A stretch of 64,000 nt of DNA from Pseudonocardia humida (GCF_023898865.1 NZ_JAGSOV010000067.1:1-64000); one strand, 5' to 3'; positions 25,773 through 35,090 are shown, numbered from the stretch's first letter. Notes: a model not told the origin generated them from the letters alone. Program-made: numbers and translations.

Positions 25773-27137
25773 TCATGCCGGTCGGTCCGGCCGGCGCGTG
25801 GCGTCCATCCTGGCCGCCATCAGCGCGATCCGCAGGACGAGGGCGTCCCGCGGGTCGGTCGGGGCGCGGCCGGTGAGTTCGCTCACCCGGCGCAGCCGGT
25901 AGCGGACCGTGTTCGGGTGCACGAACAGCGCCCGGGCGCACGCCTCCAGCGCCCCACCGCCTTCCAGGTACACCTCGGCGGTGCGCAGCAGGTCGCCGCC
26001 CGCCGCCGCCAGCGGGGCGACCAGCAGGTCGACCATCCGGCGGTGGGCGACGGGGTCCCCGGCCACCGCGCGCTCGGGCAGCAGCTCGTCGGCGTCGACC
26101 GGGCGCGGCGCGTCGGGCCACCCGGGGGCCGCGCGCAGCCCGCTGAGCGCCTCCCGGGCGCTGAAGTGGGCCCGGCCCAGGTCGGGGGCGGGGGCGCCGA
26201 TCACCACCGGCCCCGGGGCGAACGCGGCGGTCAGCGTGTCGTGCAGGGCGTCGCCGTCGGCGCGGGGCGCCGGCTCGTCGGCGCGGCCGTTGGCGCGCGG
26301 CGCCTCGGACACCAGCATGACCAGCCGGGCGCCCTGCAGCCCGACCAGCAGCGAGCGCCCGGCCCGGGCGGCCTCGTTGCGCAGGTCGAGCAGCTGGCGC
26401 CGCGGCGGGTCGGGCAGCGGGCTGCCCACCATCACCCGCACCGCGGCGCCCGCGTCCCAGCCCAGCGCGGCGGCCCGGGACACCAGCGCGTCGTCGTCGC
26501 CGCCCGCGCCGGCCCCGTCGCCGTCGAGGTCCGGGCCGCGCACCACGGCGTCGACGATCAGCGCCTCCAGCCGGGCGTCCCACGCGCCGCGGGTCTCCGC
26601 GGCGGCGGCGTAGGCGGTGGCCGCGGCGAAGGCGATCTCGCGACCGAACCGCAGCACGCTCTCGACCAGGGCGTGGCGCTCGGCCTCGTCGGCGGCCAGC
26701 GGGGGCAGGTGGCGCTCGAACACGTCGGTGGCGATGCGGACCAGGTCGACGGTCTGGCTGAGGGTGAGCCTGCGGGTCAGGTCGCGCGGGGCGATCCGGA
26801 AGGCCTCGGCGGTGAGCCGGATCGTCTCGCCGCGCTCGCCGAGCCAGGCCACGAAGTTGGCGACCCCGGTCTGGGTGACGAGCATGACGCCGGCGCGCTG
26901 GTCGGCGCTCAGCCGGGCGAACCACGGCTGGCGGCGCTGCATCGCGGTCAGGCTGGCGGTGGCCAGCTCGCCCGCGGCCAGCTCCACCCGGCGCAGCGTG
27001 GCCGGCGAGATCGCCGAGGCCCGCGCCGGGCCGGATCCGGGATCGGTGCCCGGGCCGGGGGAGGGCCCGGTCGTCCCCGGTCGTGGGTCCGCGCCCACGA
27101 CCCGACCAGCCCCGGCCGCCGTCACGTCGGGCAGCAT
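25773..27137 (-). CDS. fasR: PucR-type regulator FasR of fatty-acid synthesis
   Basis: The protein (454 residues from ATG 27137) has a GGDEF-like middle region and a C-terminal PucR helix-turn-helix (R-T-A-E-V-Y-L-E-G-G-G-A-L-E-A-C-A-R-A-L, then H-P-N-T-V-R-Y-R-L-R-R-V). Its place directly upstream of and co-directional with fabD matches Streptomyces FasR, shown to activate the fab operon; a fab activator role is inferred from that. The start is uncertain because the N-terminal 45 residues are low-complexity Gly/Pro; conserved sequence begins at I-S-P-A-T-L-R-R-V-E. The start codon lies only seven bases from that of the divergent pirin gene. Confidence 0.85.
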   Translation of the reverse strand: MLPDVTAAGAGRVVGADPRPGTTGPSPGPGTDPGSGPARASAISPATLRRVELAAGELATASLTAMQRRQPWFARLSADQRAGVMLVTQTGVANFVAWLGERGETIRLTAEAFRIAPRDLTRRLTLSQTVDLVRIATDVFERHLPPLAADEAERHALVESVLRFGREIAFAAATAYAAAAETRGAWDARLEALIVDAVVRGPDLDGDGAGAGGDDDALVSRAAALGWDAGAAVRVMVGSPLPDPPRRQLLDLRNEAARAGRSLLVGLQGARLVMLVSEAPRANGRADEPAPRADGDALHDTLTAAFAPGPVVIGAPAPDLGRAHFSAREALSGLRAAPGWPDAPRPVDADELLPERAVAGDPVAHRRMVDLLVAPLAAAGGDLLRTAEVYLEGGGALEACARALFVHPNTVRYRLRRVSELTGRAPTDPRDALVLRIALMAARMDATRRPDRPA

Positions 27138-27144
27138 GGCACGG

Positions 27145-27930
27145 ATGGACGCAGCGGACGCGGGGACGGGCGCGCGGGTGCGGCGGGCGGCCGACCGCCC
27201 GCGCACGACGACCGGCTGGTCGGATTCGCGGCACAGCTTCTCGTTCGGGGCCCACTACGACCCGCTCAACACGCACTTCGCGCTGCTCGTGGCCCACAAC
27301 GACGACGTCGTCAGCGCCGGGACCGGCTACGACACCCACCCGCACCGCGACATGGAGATCGTCACCTGGGTGCTGGAGGGGGCGCTGGTGCACCGGGACT
27401 CGGCGGGCAACTCCGGCGTGATCGGTCCCGGACTGGCCCAGCGCCTGAGCGCGGGCTCGGGCGTACTGCACTCCGAGCACGCCGACGGCCCGCGGCACGA
27501 CCCCGGATCGGGGCCGCCGCGCGCCACGCGCTTCGTGCAGATGTGGGTGCTGCCCGACACGACGGGCGGGACGCCGGACTACGAGCAGCGCGACGTCACC
27601 GGGGCCCTCGGCGCCGGCGACCTGGTGGTGGTCGCCTCCGGCATGCCCCGGTACGCCGACCGGCGCGCGACCTCGATCCGGCAGCGGCACGCCGCCCTGC
27701 ACGCGGCGCGACAGCGCCCCGGCGGTAGGGTTGCGCTACCGCAGGCGCCGAGCGCGCACCTCTACGTCGCCCGCGGCTCGGTCGACCTCGAGGGCGTGGG
27801 AACGCTCTCGACGGGCGACGCCGCACGGGTCACCGGTGCCGACGGGCAACGGGTCGTCGCGGGCGCGGACGGAGCCGAGGTGCTCGTGTGGGAGATGCAC
27901 GCGACCCTGGCCGATCTCGGGCCGTCCTGA
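27145..27930 (+). CDS. Pirin family protein
   Basis: The 261-residue bicupin has the pirin metal site H-P-H-R-D-M-E (about 63-69) with further histidines in the S-G-V-L-H-S-E-H segment (about 104-111), and the conserved F-S-F-G-A-H-Y-D-P opening. Pirins act as iron-dependent dioxygenases (quercetinase-like) or transcription cofactors; which applies here is unknown. ATG 27145 is seven bases from the divergent fasR start, so the two promoters would have to lie inside each other's coding sequence unless one start is further downstream. Confidence 0.88.
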   Translation: MDAADAGTGARVRRAADRPRTTTGWSDSRHSFSFGAHYDPLNTHFALLVAHNDDVVSAGTGYDTHPHRDMEIVTWVLEGALVHRDSAGNSGVIGPGLAQRLSAGSGVLHSEHADGPRHDPGSGPPRATRFVQMWVLPDTTGGTPDYEQRDVTGALGAGDLVVVASGMPRYADRRATSIRQRHAALHAARQRPGGRVALPQAPSAHLYVARGSVDLEGVGTLSTGDAARVTGADGQRVVAGADGAEVLVWEMHATLADLGPS

Positions 27931-28037
27931 CGGGGACGGACCGGTGCTCGGGTCGGGGACGAGCGGGATCGACGTCCCGATCGGTGCGGGCACCGCATCA
28001 GGCCGGATGACGCGCCGGTCTCCGACCGGCGCGGGGC

Positions 28038-28056
28038 GACCGCCGTCGGGGCGGTC
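28038..28056 (-). terminator. Hairpin at the end of cspA
   Basis: GACCGCC-GTCGG-GGCGGTC overlaps the cspA stop codon and would terminate the minus-strand transcript. Confidence 0.55.
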
Positions 28057-28261
28057 AGCCGAGCGGGGTGACCTTGCTGGCCTGCGGTCCCTTCTGGCCC
28101 TGCTCGATGTCGAACGACACGCGCTGGCCTTCGTCAAGGGTCTTGTAGCCGTTGGCCTGGATCGCGGAGTAGTGCACGAACACGTCCGCGCCACCACCGT
28201 CGGGAGCGAGGAAGCCGTAGCCCTTCTCGCTGTTGAACCACTTGACGGTGCCCTCTGCCAT
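28055..28261 (-). CDS. cspA: Cold shock protein
   Basis: The 68-residue protein is a single cold-shock domain with RNP1 K-G-Y-G-F-L (residues 13-18) and RNP2 V-F-V-H-Y (27-31), an OB fold that binds single-stranded RNA/DNA. RNP1 ends in L instead of the usual I, and RNP2 has Y in place of F, both tolerated. AGGAGAGCAAGA precedes the ATG. The upstream 300 bp carry a perfect palindrome and would contain the long leader usual for csp genes. Confidence 0.95.
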   Translation of the reverse strand: MAEGTVKWFNSEKGYGFLAPDGGGADVFVHYSAIQANGYKTLDEGQRVSFDIEQGQKGPQASKVTPLG

Positions 28262-28558
28262 TCTTGCTCTCCTCGTACGTGGTGCCGGGGCACGGCCCCC
28301 GGCCTCGCGCCGCCGGGAGCCGGCTAAGCCCCCGGTCGGGACCCCTCCCACGATCGATCTCCACGATCGATCGTGGTCGGCGTCGGCCGGAGCGTATCGT
28401 GTTCGGGCCACTCTGCCGAGAGCCAATGACCTGTGCGTTTCCGTTGGTCGGCGCGCAGGCGGCCGTCCACGAGCGCCGACCGGTCGGTGCCGGGGCCATC
28501 CGGCACCGACCGGCGCGACGAACGGGCGAGCGTTCGAACTCACCCTCCGTCATCGGGT
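28262..28558. other. Region upstream of cspA with a CGATCGAT palindrome
   Basis: CCACGATCGATCGTGG (28361-28376) is a perfect 16-bp palindrome, and ccacgatcgatc also occurs 13 bp to its left (28348-28359) as a direct repeat. The rest, up to the aceE end at 28580, shows no credible gene. The repeat could be an operator for cspA or part of its leader. Confidence 0.55.
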
Positions 28559-28572
28559 CCGCACGCGTGCGG
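28559..28572 (-). terminator. Hairpin after aceE
   Basis: CCGCAC-GC-GTGCGG is a perfect palindrome seven bases past the aceE stop. Confidence 0.5.
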
Positions 28573-28579
28573 GGGAGGC

Positions 28580-31417
28580 TCAGGCCACCCCGCTGTCGCT
28601 GGTCTGCGGTCCGGCCGCCTGCGGGTCGTCGATGCGGTACTTCGCCGCGGCCTCGGCCACGACCCCGCGGTCGAGCTCGCCCCGCGCGGCCAGGCTCTCC
28701 AGCGCCGCCACCGTGATCGACTCGGCGTCGACGTTGAAGTGCCTGCGCACGGCGGGCCGGGTGTCGGACAGGCCGAACCCGTCGGTGCCCAGCGAGGTGA
28801 ACGGGGCCGGTACGTACTGCCGGACGAGGTCGGGCAGCGCGCGCATCCAGTCCGACACCGCGACGATCGGGGCGCCCTCGCCGAGAGCCTCGGTCAGGTA
28901 GGGCACGCGGCGGTCCCCCTCGGGGTGCAGCAGGTTGTGCTGCTCGCACTCCACGCCGTCGCGGCGCAGCTCGTTCCAGGAGGTCACCGACCACACCTCG
29001 GCGCCGACGCCCCACTGCTCCTGCAGCATGTCCCGGGCCTGCAGCGCCCACGGCACGCTCACCCCGGAGGCCAGCAGGCGCACCTGCGGGCCGTCCTCGC
29101 GCGGGCTGGCCTGGTAGCGGTAGATGCCCCGGAGCAGGCCCTGGACGTCGAGCCCCTCGGGCTCGGCCGGCTGCGGGTAGGGGTCGTTGTAGACGGTGAG
29201 GTAGTAGATGACGTTCTCGCCGCCGAGCGTCTCGTCGCCGTCGTCGCCGGCCGACTCGCCGTACATCCGGCGCAGGCCGTCGCGGACGATGTGGGCGATC
29301 TCGAAGGAGAACGCCGGGTCGTAGGACACCACCGCCGGGTTGGTCGCGGCGAGCAGCAGCGAGTGCCCGTCGTTGTGCTGCAGGCCCTCGCCGGTCAGCG
29401 TCGTCCGCCCGGCGGTGGCCCCGATCAGGAACCCGCGCGCCATCTGGTCGGCCGCGGCCCAGATCGAGTCGCCGGTGCGCTGGAAGCCGAACATCGAGTA
29501 GAAGACGTAGACCGGGATCATCGGCTGGCCGTGCGTGGCGTAGGACGTGCCCGCCGCGGTGAACGACCCGACCGAACCGGCCTCGTTGATGCCCTCGTGC
29601 AGCAGCTGGCCCTGCTCGGACTCCCGGTAGGCCAGCATCAGCGAGGCGTCGACCGAGGTGTACTGCTGCCCGTTCGGGTTGTAGATCTTCTGCGTCGGGA
29701 ACATCGAGTCCATCCCGAACGTGCGCGCCTCGTCCGGGATGATCGGCACGAACCGCCCGCCGATCTCCTTGTCCTTGATCAGCTCGCGGAGCAGCCGGAC
29801 GAAGGCCATGGTCGTGGCCACCTCCTGCTTGCCGGAACCCTTGCGGACGGCCTCGTAGGCCTTGTCGCCGGGCAGCACCAGCGCCTTGGACCGCACCCGG
29901 CGCTCGGGCACCGCCCCGCCCAGCGCGCGCCGCCGCTCGCGCATGTACTGGATCTCCGGGGCGTCGTCGCCGGGGTGGTAGTACGGCGGCAGGTAGGGGT
30001 CGCGCTCGAGGTCGGCGTCGGAGATCGGGATGCGCTGGGAGTCGCGGAACTCCTTGAGGTCGGCCAGCGAGAGCTTCTTCATCTGGTGGGTGGCGTTGCG
30101 CCCGGCGAAGTGCGAGCCCAGGCCGTAGCCCTTGATGGTCTTGGCCAGGATCACCGTGGGCTGGCCGTTGTGCTCCATCGCCGCGGCGTAGGCCGCGTAG
30201 ACCTTGCGGTAGTCGTGCCCGCCGCGCTTGAGGTTCCAGATGTCGGCGTCGCTCATCGGCTCCACGAGCGCCTTCGTGCGCGGGTCGCGGGCGAAGAAGT
30301 GCTCGCGGACGTAGCCGCCGTCGTTGGCCTTGTAGGTCTGGTAGTCGCCGTCCGGCGTGGTGTTCATCAGGTTGATCAGCGCGCCGTCGCGGTCGGCGTG
30401 CAGCAGGGTGTCCCACTCCCGGCCCCAGATCACCTTGATGACGTTCCAGCCCGCGCCGCGGAAGAACGACTCCAGCTCCTGGATGATCTTGCCGTTGCCG
30501 CGCACGGGGCCGTCCAGGCGCTGCAGGTTGCAGTTGATGACGAAGGTGAGGTTGTCCAGCCCCTCGGTGGCCCCGATGTGGATCAGACCGCGGGACTCCG
30601 GCTCGTCCATCTCGCCGTCGCCCAGGAACGCCCAGACGTGTGGTTCGGCCCCGGGCGTGTCCCGCCCCGGGGTCAGGCCGCGGTCGCCAAGGTACCGGTT
30701 GAACCGGGCCTGCATGATCGCGTTCATCGGGCCGAGGCCCATCGAGACGGTCGGGAACTCCCAGAAGTCGGGCATCAGCCGCGGGTGCGGGTAGCTGGGC
30801 AGTCCGTGGCCCGGGCCGCCGTGCGAGAGCTCCTGGCGGAAGCCGTCGAGCCGGTCCTCCGACAGCCTGCCCTCCAGGTAGGCGCGGGCGTAGATGCCGG
30901 GGGAGGCGTGGCCCTGGATGTAGACCTGGTCACCCCCGCTGGGGTGGTCCTTGCCGCGGAAGAAGTGGTTGAAGCCGACCTCGTAGAGCGTCGCCGAGGA
31001 GGCGTAGGACGAGATGTGCCCGCCCACGCCGATGCCCGGGCGCTGGGCGCGGTGCACCGTCATCGCCGCGTTCCAGCGCACCCAGCGCCGGTAGGCCCGC
31101 TCGGCCTCCTCGTCGCCGGGGAACCACGGCTCCCGGTCGGTGGGGATGGTGTTGACGTAGTCGGTGCTGGTCAGCGAAGGCACGCCGACATGGCGCTCGC
31201 GAGCGCGCTGCAGCATGCGCAGCATCAGGTACCGGGCGCGCTGCTGGCCCGCCGCGTCCAGGACCGCGTCGAAGGAGTCCATCCACTCGGCGGTCTCCTC
31301 CGGGTCGATGTCGGGGAGGTGGGCGGCGAGGCCGTCGCGGATGACGTGAACACGTCGCGGTGCGGCGCCGGATTCGCGCGTTCCGGCGTCGCTGCCGTCG
31401 TGGGTCTGGCCGGTCAA
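28580..31417 (-). CDS. aceE: Pyruvate dehydrogenase E1 component, homodimeric AceE
   Basis: AceE decarboxylates pyruvate with thiamine diphosphate for the pyruvate dehydrogenase complex. The 945-residue protein has the single-chain transketolase-like fold: H-I-S-S-Y-A-S-S-A near 135, the ThDP motif G-D-G-E-M-D-E-P-E-S then N-C-N-L-Q (about 260-290), and the T-L-T-G-E-G-L-Q-H-N-D-G-H loop in the second half. I choose TTG 31417 with GGGAGA upstream; no ATG lies between it and the conserved region. It is divergent from DUF3052 and AhpE, the arrangement known from mycobacteria. Confidence 0.96.
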   Translation of the reverse strand: MTGQTHDGSDAGTRESGAAPRRVHVIRDGLAAHLPDIDPEETAEWMDSFDAVLDAAGQQRARYLMLRMLQRARERHVGVPSLTSTDYVNTIPTDREPWFPGDEEAERAYRRWVRWNAAMTVHRAQRPGIGVGGHISSYASSATLYEVGFNHFFRGKDHPSGGDQVYIQGHASPGIYARAYLEGRLSEDRLDGFRQELSHGGPGHGLPSYPHPRLMPDFWEFPTVSMGLGPMNAIMQARFNRYLGDRGLTPGRDTPGAEPHVWAFLGDGEMDEPESRGLIHIGATEGLDNLTFVINCNLQRLDGPVRGNGKIIQELESFFRGAGWNVIKVIWGREWDTLLHADRDGALINLMNTTPDGDYQTYKANDGGYVREHFFARDPRTKALVEPMSDADIWNLKRGGHDYRKVYAAYAAAMEHNGQPTVILAKTIKGYGLGSHFAGRNATHQMKKLSLADLKEFRDSQRIPISDADLERDPYLPPYYHPGDDAPEIQYMRERRRALGGAVPERRVRSKALVLPGDKAYEAVRKGSGKQEVATTMAFVRLLRELIKDKEIGGRFVPIIPDEARTFGMDSMFPTQKIYNPNGQQYTSVDASLMLAYRESEQGQLLHEGINEAGSVGSFTAAGTSYATHGQPMIPVYVFYSMFGFQRTGDSIWAAADQMARGFLIGATAGRTTLTGEGLQHNDGHSLLLAATNPAVVSYDPAFSFEIAHIVRDGLRRMYGESAGDDGDETLGGENVIYYLTVYNDPYPQPAEPEGLDVQGLLRGIYRYQASPREDGPQVRLLASGVSVPWALQARDMLQEQWGVGAEVWSVTSWNELRRDGVECEQHNLLHPEGDRRVPYLTEALGEGAPIVAVSDWMRALPDLVRQYVPAPFTSLGTDGFGLSDTRPAVRRHFNVDAESITVAALESLAARGELDRGVVAEAAAKYRIDDPQAAGPQTSDSGVA

Positions 31418-31604
31418 GGGGTCTCCCTGCGTGGCTCGGGCTCGGTCGTCTGGCTCATCCCCTATCGTGCCTTTCCACGGGCAGTCTCGTAACGAGTGGT
31501 TGCGTCCCGGCGAGCAACGTGTTCGGATTCCGCATCCGGGTGCGGCCGGCGGTCGTGACCGTCGGCCGGGATGCCGGAGGACTACGACGAAAAGAGGTAC
31601 AGGG

Positions 31605-32042
31605 GTGGTCGCCGCGGAGGATGCCGGACGCACGTCCGACATCGCGGGCAGGCTCGGCGTGGAGCCGGGCATGGTCGTCCAGGAGATCGGGTGGGACGAC
31701 GACGTCGACGAGGTCGTGCGCGACGCGATCGAGGAACGCACGGGTGACGAGATGCTCGACGAGGACTCCGACGATGTCGTCGACGTGGTCCTGATGTGGT
31801 GGCGCGACACCGACGGCGACCTGTTCGACGCGCTGGTCGAGTGCATCGGGCAGCTGGCCGACAACGGCGTGGTCTGGGTGCTGACCCCGAAGACCGGACG
31901 TCCCGGGCACGTCGAACCGAGCGAGATCGCCGAGGTCGCTCCGACGGCCGGGCTGTCGCAGACCTCGAACGTCACGGTCAGCGACGGGTGGGCCGGTTCC
32001 CGGCTCGTCGCCCCGAAGGCGGCCACCAAGTCGCGGCGCTGA
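31605..32042 (+). CDS. DUF3052 protein
   Basis: The 145-residue protein begins in the DUF3052 core (I-A-G-R-L-G-V-E-P-G-M-V-V-Q-E-I-G-W-D-D-D-V-D), followed by D-D-V-V-D-V-V-L-M-W-W-R and a C-terminal L-S-Q-T-S-N-V-T-V-S-x-W repeat. Function unknown. The same gene sits between aceE and ahpE in Mycobacterium (Rv2239c). GTG 31605 has an AGAGG ribosome site. ahpE follows 103 bp later on the same strand. Confidence 0.88.
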   Translation: MVAAEDAGRTSDIAGRLGVEPGMVVQEIGWDDDVDEVVRDAIEERTGDEMLDEDSDDVVDVVLMWWRDTDGDLFDALVECIGQLADNGVVWVLTPKTGRPGHVEPSEIAEVAPTAGLSQTSNVTVSDGWAGSRLVAPKAATKSRR

Positions 32043-32145
32043 CCCCGCCGCCAGGCGCACCACCGCCGTGCGTCACCGAGAGGGTGACGCACGGCTATCG
32101 TGGCGTGCGCCGCCTTCCGACGCCGCCCGCGAACCGAGGAGAACC

Positions 32146-32613
32146 GTGTCCCCCGAGGTGGGAACCGAAGCCCCCGACTTCACCCTGAAGAACCAGAACC
32201 GCGAGGACGTCACCCTGTCGTCGTTCCGCGGTGAGCGCAGCGTGCTGCTGGTCTTCTACCCGTTCGCGTTCTCCGGGATCTGCACGGGCGAGCTGAGCGC
32301 CGTGCGCGACGACCTCGGCTCGTTCCAGAACGACGAGGTGCAGGTGCTGGCCGTCTCCTGCGACCACCCGTTCGCGCTGAAGGCCTGGGCCGACGCCCAG
32401 GGCTACGAGTTCCCGCTGCTGTCGGACTTCTGGCCGCACGGCCGGGTGGCCCAGGACTACGGCGTGCTCAACAGCGGCGCCGGGTTCGCCCTGCGCGGTA
32501 CCTTCCTGGTGGACAGGGAGGGCGTCGTGCGGTTCGCCGAGGTGAACGCCGTCGGCGAGGCGCGCGACCAGAACGGCTGGCGGCGAGCGGTGGCGGCGCT
32601 GGCCGGCGTCTGA
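32146..32613 (+). CDS. ahpE: One-cysteine peroxiredoxin AhpE
   Basis: The 155-residue protein has the thioredoxin-fold peroxiredoxin core with peroxidatic C46 in A-F-S-G-I-C-T-G-E-L, P39 and a conserved R in the L-R-G-T-F-L-V-D segment. A resolving cysteine near the C-terminus is missing, as in M. tuberculosis AhpE, which reduces peroxides and peroxynitrite with mycothiol/mycoredoxin. Start GTG 32146 with CGAGGAGAA ahead. Position after DUF3052 supports the assignment. Confidence 0.93.
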   Translation: MSPEVGTEAPDFTLKNQNREDVTLSSFRGERSVLLVFYPFAFSGICTGELSAVRDDLGSFQNDEVQVLAVSCDHPFALKAWADAQGYEFPLLSDFWPHGRVAQDYGVLNSGAGFALRGTFLVDREGVVRFAEVNAVGEARDQNGWRRAVAALAGV

Positions 32614-32652
32614 CCCGTCCACGGCGAGCAACCCGGGCCCCGGCCCGGTCCC

Positions 32653-32724
32653 GGGCGCGTAGCTCAGCGGGAGAGCACTCGGCTTACACCCGAGCGGTCG
32701 CAGGTTCGAACCCTGCCGCGCCCA
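32653..32724 (+). tRNA. tRNA-Val (anticodon TAC)
   Basis: A full cloverleaf fits: acceptor GGGCGCG/CGCGCCC, D-arm with AGCTCAGCGGGAGAGC, anticodon stem CTCGG/CCGAG with loop CTTACAC (anticodon TAC), and T-arm GCAGG-TTCGAAC-CCTGC. The discriminator is A. The CCA end is not encoded (CCG follows). Confidence 0.97.
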
Positions 32725-32773
32725 CCGCGGTCGACATGTGGGCGGGCCCTCCGCCCGTGGGAGCATCGCCGGC

Positions 32774-33310
32774 ATGGTCGAGCTCCGGGACGCGACGCCG
32801 GCCGACGCCCACGCCATCGCCGTCCTGCTCGTGCGGTCGTGGCGCGTCGCCTACCGCGGTCTGCTCCCCGACCACGTGCTGGCCGGCCTGTCCGTCGCCG
32901 ACCGGGAGCGGTTCTGGTCGGCAGCCCTCACCACCAGCGCGCCGCGCACCGGCGCCGTCGTCGCGACGATCGCGGGCGCCGTCGTCGGTTTCGCGGCGAC
33001 CGGTCCGCCGCTGGTTCCCGTCGACCGCGCCGACCCCGCGCTCGGCGACCTCTACGCGCTGTACCTCGACCCCGACGTCTGGCGCCGCGGCATCGGCACC
33101 GGGTTGCACGCCGCCGCCCTCGACCGCCTCCGGTCCTCCGGCTTCACCCGCGCCGGCCTGTGGGTCCTCGACACCAACGAACGCGCCCTGCGCTTCTACC
33201 ACCGCCACGGCTGGACCGACACCGGACGTTCCCAGCTCGACCGCGGCCCCGGGGGCACCGAGCTGCACGAACGACGGCTCCACCGCGACCTGGGCGACGG
33301 AGGCCCGTGA
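32774..33310 (+). CDS. GNAT-family N-acetyltransferase
   Basis: The 178-residue protein has the GNAT fold: N-terminal L-R-D-A-T-P-A-D-A, the central strand L-Y-A-L-Y-L-D-P-D, the acetyl-CoA loop W-R-R-G-I-G-T-G-L-H (R-R-G-I-G-T-G, about 103-109) and the C-terminal N-E-R-A-L-R-F-Y-H-R-H-G-W motif. The substrate is unknown. It starts 50 bp after the tRNA. ATG 32774 directly precedes the homology. Confidence 0.9.
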   Translation: MVELRDATPADAHAIAVLLVRSWRVAYRGLLPDHVLAGLSVADRERFWSAALTTSAPRTGAVVATIAGAVVGFAATGPPLVPVDRADPALGDLYALYLDPDVWRRGIGTGLHAAALDRLRSSGFTRAGLWVLDTNERALRFYHRHGWTDTGRSQLDRGPGGTELHERRLHRDLGDGGP

Positions 33311-33383
33311 CTGGAGCGTCGTGCGCACCCGGCCCGACCACGTCACCGACGGGGACGCCGGCCGCTGACGGGCGGCCGGGGCG

Positions 33384-35090
33384 CTACGACCCGAACGCGG
33401 TCAGGAACCGGTCGCGGAAGTCGTCCATCCGCCACACCGGCGCCCCCGGCCCGGGGTTGAGACCGTTGTCCCAGTCCCACCCGGCGACGCGGTCGAGGAC
33501 GGCGGGGTCCTTGGCGACGATCGTGATCGGGACGTCGCGCCCGGCGTCCTCCCCGGTGACGATCGGGGCGGGCTGGTGGTCGCCGAGGAAGACCAGCACC
33601 AGGTCGTCGTCGCCGTAGGTCTCGACGTAGGAGATGAGGCTGGTCAGCGAGTACTCGATCGACTCGGCGTACTGGGCGCGGATCTTGACCGGGTCGCTCC
33701 AGACGGCCTCCATGGACTCGTCGGTGACCGGCATCGAGTCGTAGACCGTGCCGTCGTCGACGGCGTTCCAGGAGATGAACGGGGGCACCGGCACCCACGG
33801 GAAGTGGCTGGTGACCAGCGGGATCTCGGCCATCAGCGGGGCGTTGCCCGGCCGGGAGTGCTCCAGGCGCTGGAAGGCCGAGAGCGTGTACTGGTCGGGG
33901 GTGTGGAAGCCGGAGAAGCGCTCCCCCCGGTAGCCGAGGTTGCGGAAGTCGTAGAGCCGGTCGATGCCGTAGAAGGTCTCCTCGGGCCAGGCGGAGGTCA
34001 GGCCGGGCATGACGCCGACGGTGTCCCAGTCGGCGCGCTGGAAGGCGCCGGTGAGGGTGAGCCGGTCGCCCTCGACGAGGCTGCGGTAGCTCTGCTGGTT
34101 GGTGACCCACAGTCCGGACAGCAGGGTGGCGTGGGCCAGCCAGCTGCCCCCGCCGGAGGTGGGGGAGGTCAGGAACGCGCTGCGGGAGGCGAAGCCCGCG
34201 GCCTCCAACCGGCGGGTGCCGTCGTCGAGGAGGGCGTCGATCTGCGGGGCGATCTCCGGGCCCTCGACGGCGCTGCGCCCGTAGCTCTCGACGAACGAGA
34301 GCACGACGTCCTTGCCGGCCAGCCCGCCCAGCAGCTCGGTGCCGGGGGCGGCGAACGGGTCGGGGGCGGCGGCCTGGTCGAGGAACGCCTGGTACTGCTG
34401 CAGGGTCCAGGGCACCTGGGCGGCGGTGCGGTAGCCCATCGACGCGGTGCTCCAGGCGGCCACCGGCACCGGCACGACGATCTGCGCGCCGAGGGCGAAG
34501 CAGGCCAGCCAGACCGCGCCCAGCACCGGCACGGCGCGGACCGCGGTCCGCCGGTGCCGGACGGCCACGCTGCTGAGCCGGAGCACCGCCAGCGCCGTCC
34601 CGACGACCAGCCCGACGCCCAGCAGCGCGCCGCCCACGGCGGTGGCGATCGCGCCGAGATCGCCGGAGGAGCTGCCGACGAAGGTCAGCGCGTTGCCCAG
34701 CTGGGTCCAGTCGAAGACCGGGTCGAAGTGCCGGGCCAGGATCCGCATGAAGCCCATGTCGAGGGCGCGCACGACGGTCAGGAAGCCCAGCAGCCCACCG
34801 GCGAGCAGGGCCAGCACCACGCGCGCCCGGTGCGGCAGCACCAGCACCAGCGCGACGCCCACCAGTGCCTCCAGCGGGATGCGCACCATCGCGGCCGGCG
34901 AGAGCTGGGTGAACTCGTTCGGCGCCACCAGCGCCGCGTAGACCAGCAGGAAGGCCAGCACCGTGAGCACCCGCCCGACAGCGCGTCCGCGGGGCGCTGG
35001 CGGGGTGGGTGGGGCACCGTCGAGCCCGTCGTCCCGCGCCGCGGGCCGGTCGTCGGCCGTCAGCAAGGGGGAGCTCGTCGGGATCGTCAC
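33384..35090 (-). CDS. Membrane-anchored sulfatase/alkaline-phosphatase-superfamily protein
   Basis: The 568-residue protein has about five transmembrane helices in the first 210 residues and a large extracellular sulfatase-type domain. The layout is like LtaS-type lipoteichoic acid synthases. Visible metal-site parts are D-V-V-L-S-F-V-E-S-Y-G-R-S (nucleophile region; S rather than T or C here), W-L-A-H-A-T-L-L-S-G, and the C-terminal L-V-F-L-G-D-H-Q-P-A-P. Phosphoglycerol or sulfate-ester transfer at the cell surface is likely but not proven. GTG 35090 has AAGGA upstream; a longer frame would start in poor context. Confidence 0.8.
   Translation of the reverse strand: MTIPTSSPLLTADDRPAARDDGLDGAPPTPPAPRGRAVGRVLTVLAFLLVYAALVAPNEFTQLSPAAMVRIPLEALVGVALVLVLPHRARVVLALLAGGLLGFLTVVRALDMGFMRILARHFDPVFDWTQLGNALTFVGSSSGDLGAIATAVGGALLGVGLVVGTALAVLRLSSVAVRHRRTAVRAVPVLGAVWLACFALGAQIVVPVPVAAWSTASMGYRTAAQVPWTLQQYQAFLDQAAAPDPFAAPGTELLGGLAGKDVVLSFVESYGRSAVEGPEIAPQIDALLDDGTRRLEAAGFASRSAFLTSPTSGGGSWLAHATLLSGLWVTNQQSYRSLVEGDRLTLTGAFQRADWDTVGVMPGLTSAWPEETFYGIDRLYDFRNLGYRGERFSGFHTPDQYTLSAFQRLEHSRPGNAPLMAEIPLVTSHFPWVPVPPFISWNAVDDGTVYDSMPVTDESMEAVWSDPVKIRAQYAESIEYSLTSLISYVETYGDDDLVLVFLGDHQPAPIVTGEDAGRDVPITIVAKDPAVLDRVAGWDWDNGLNPGPGAPVWRMDDFRDRFLTAFGS

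Noticed and set aside
28433..31492. A 1019-codon plus-strand frame opposite aceE
   Set aside because: Antisense shadow of aceE, which has clear thiamine-enzyme motifs on the other strand.
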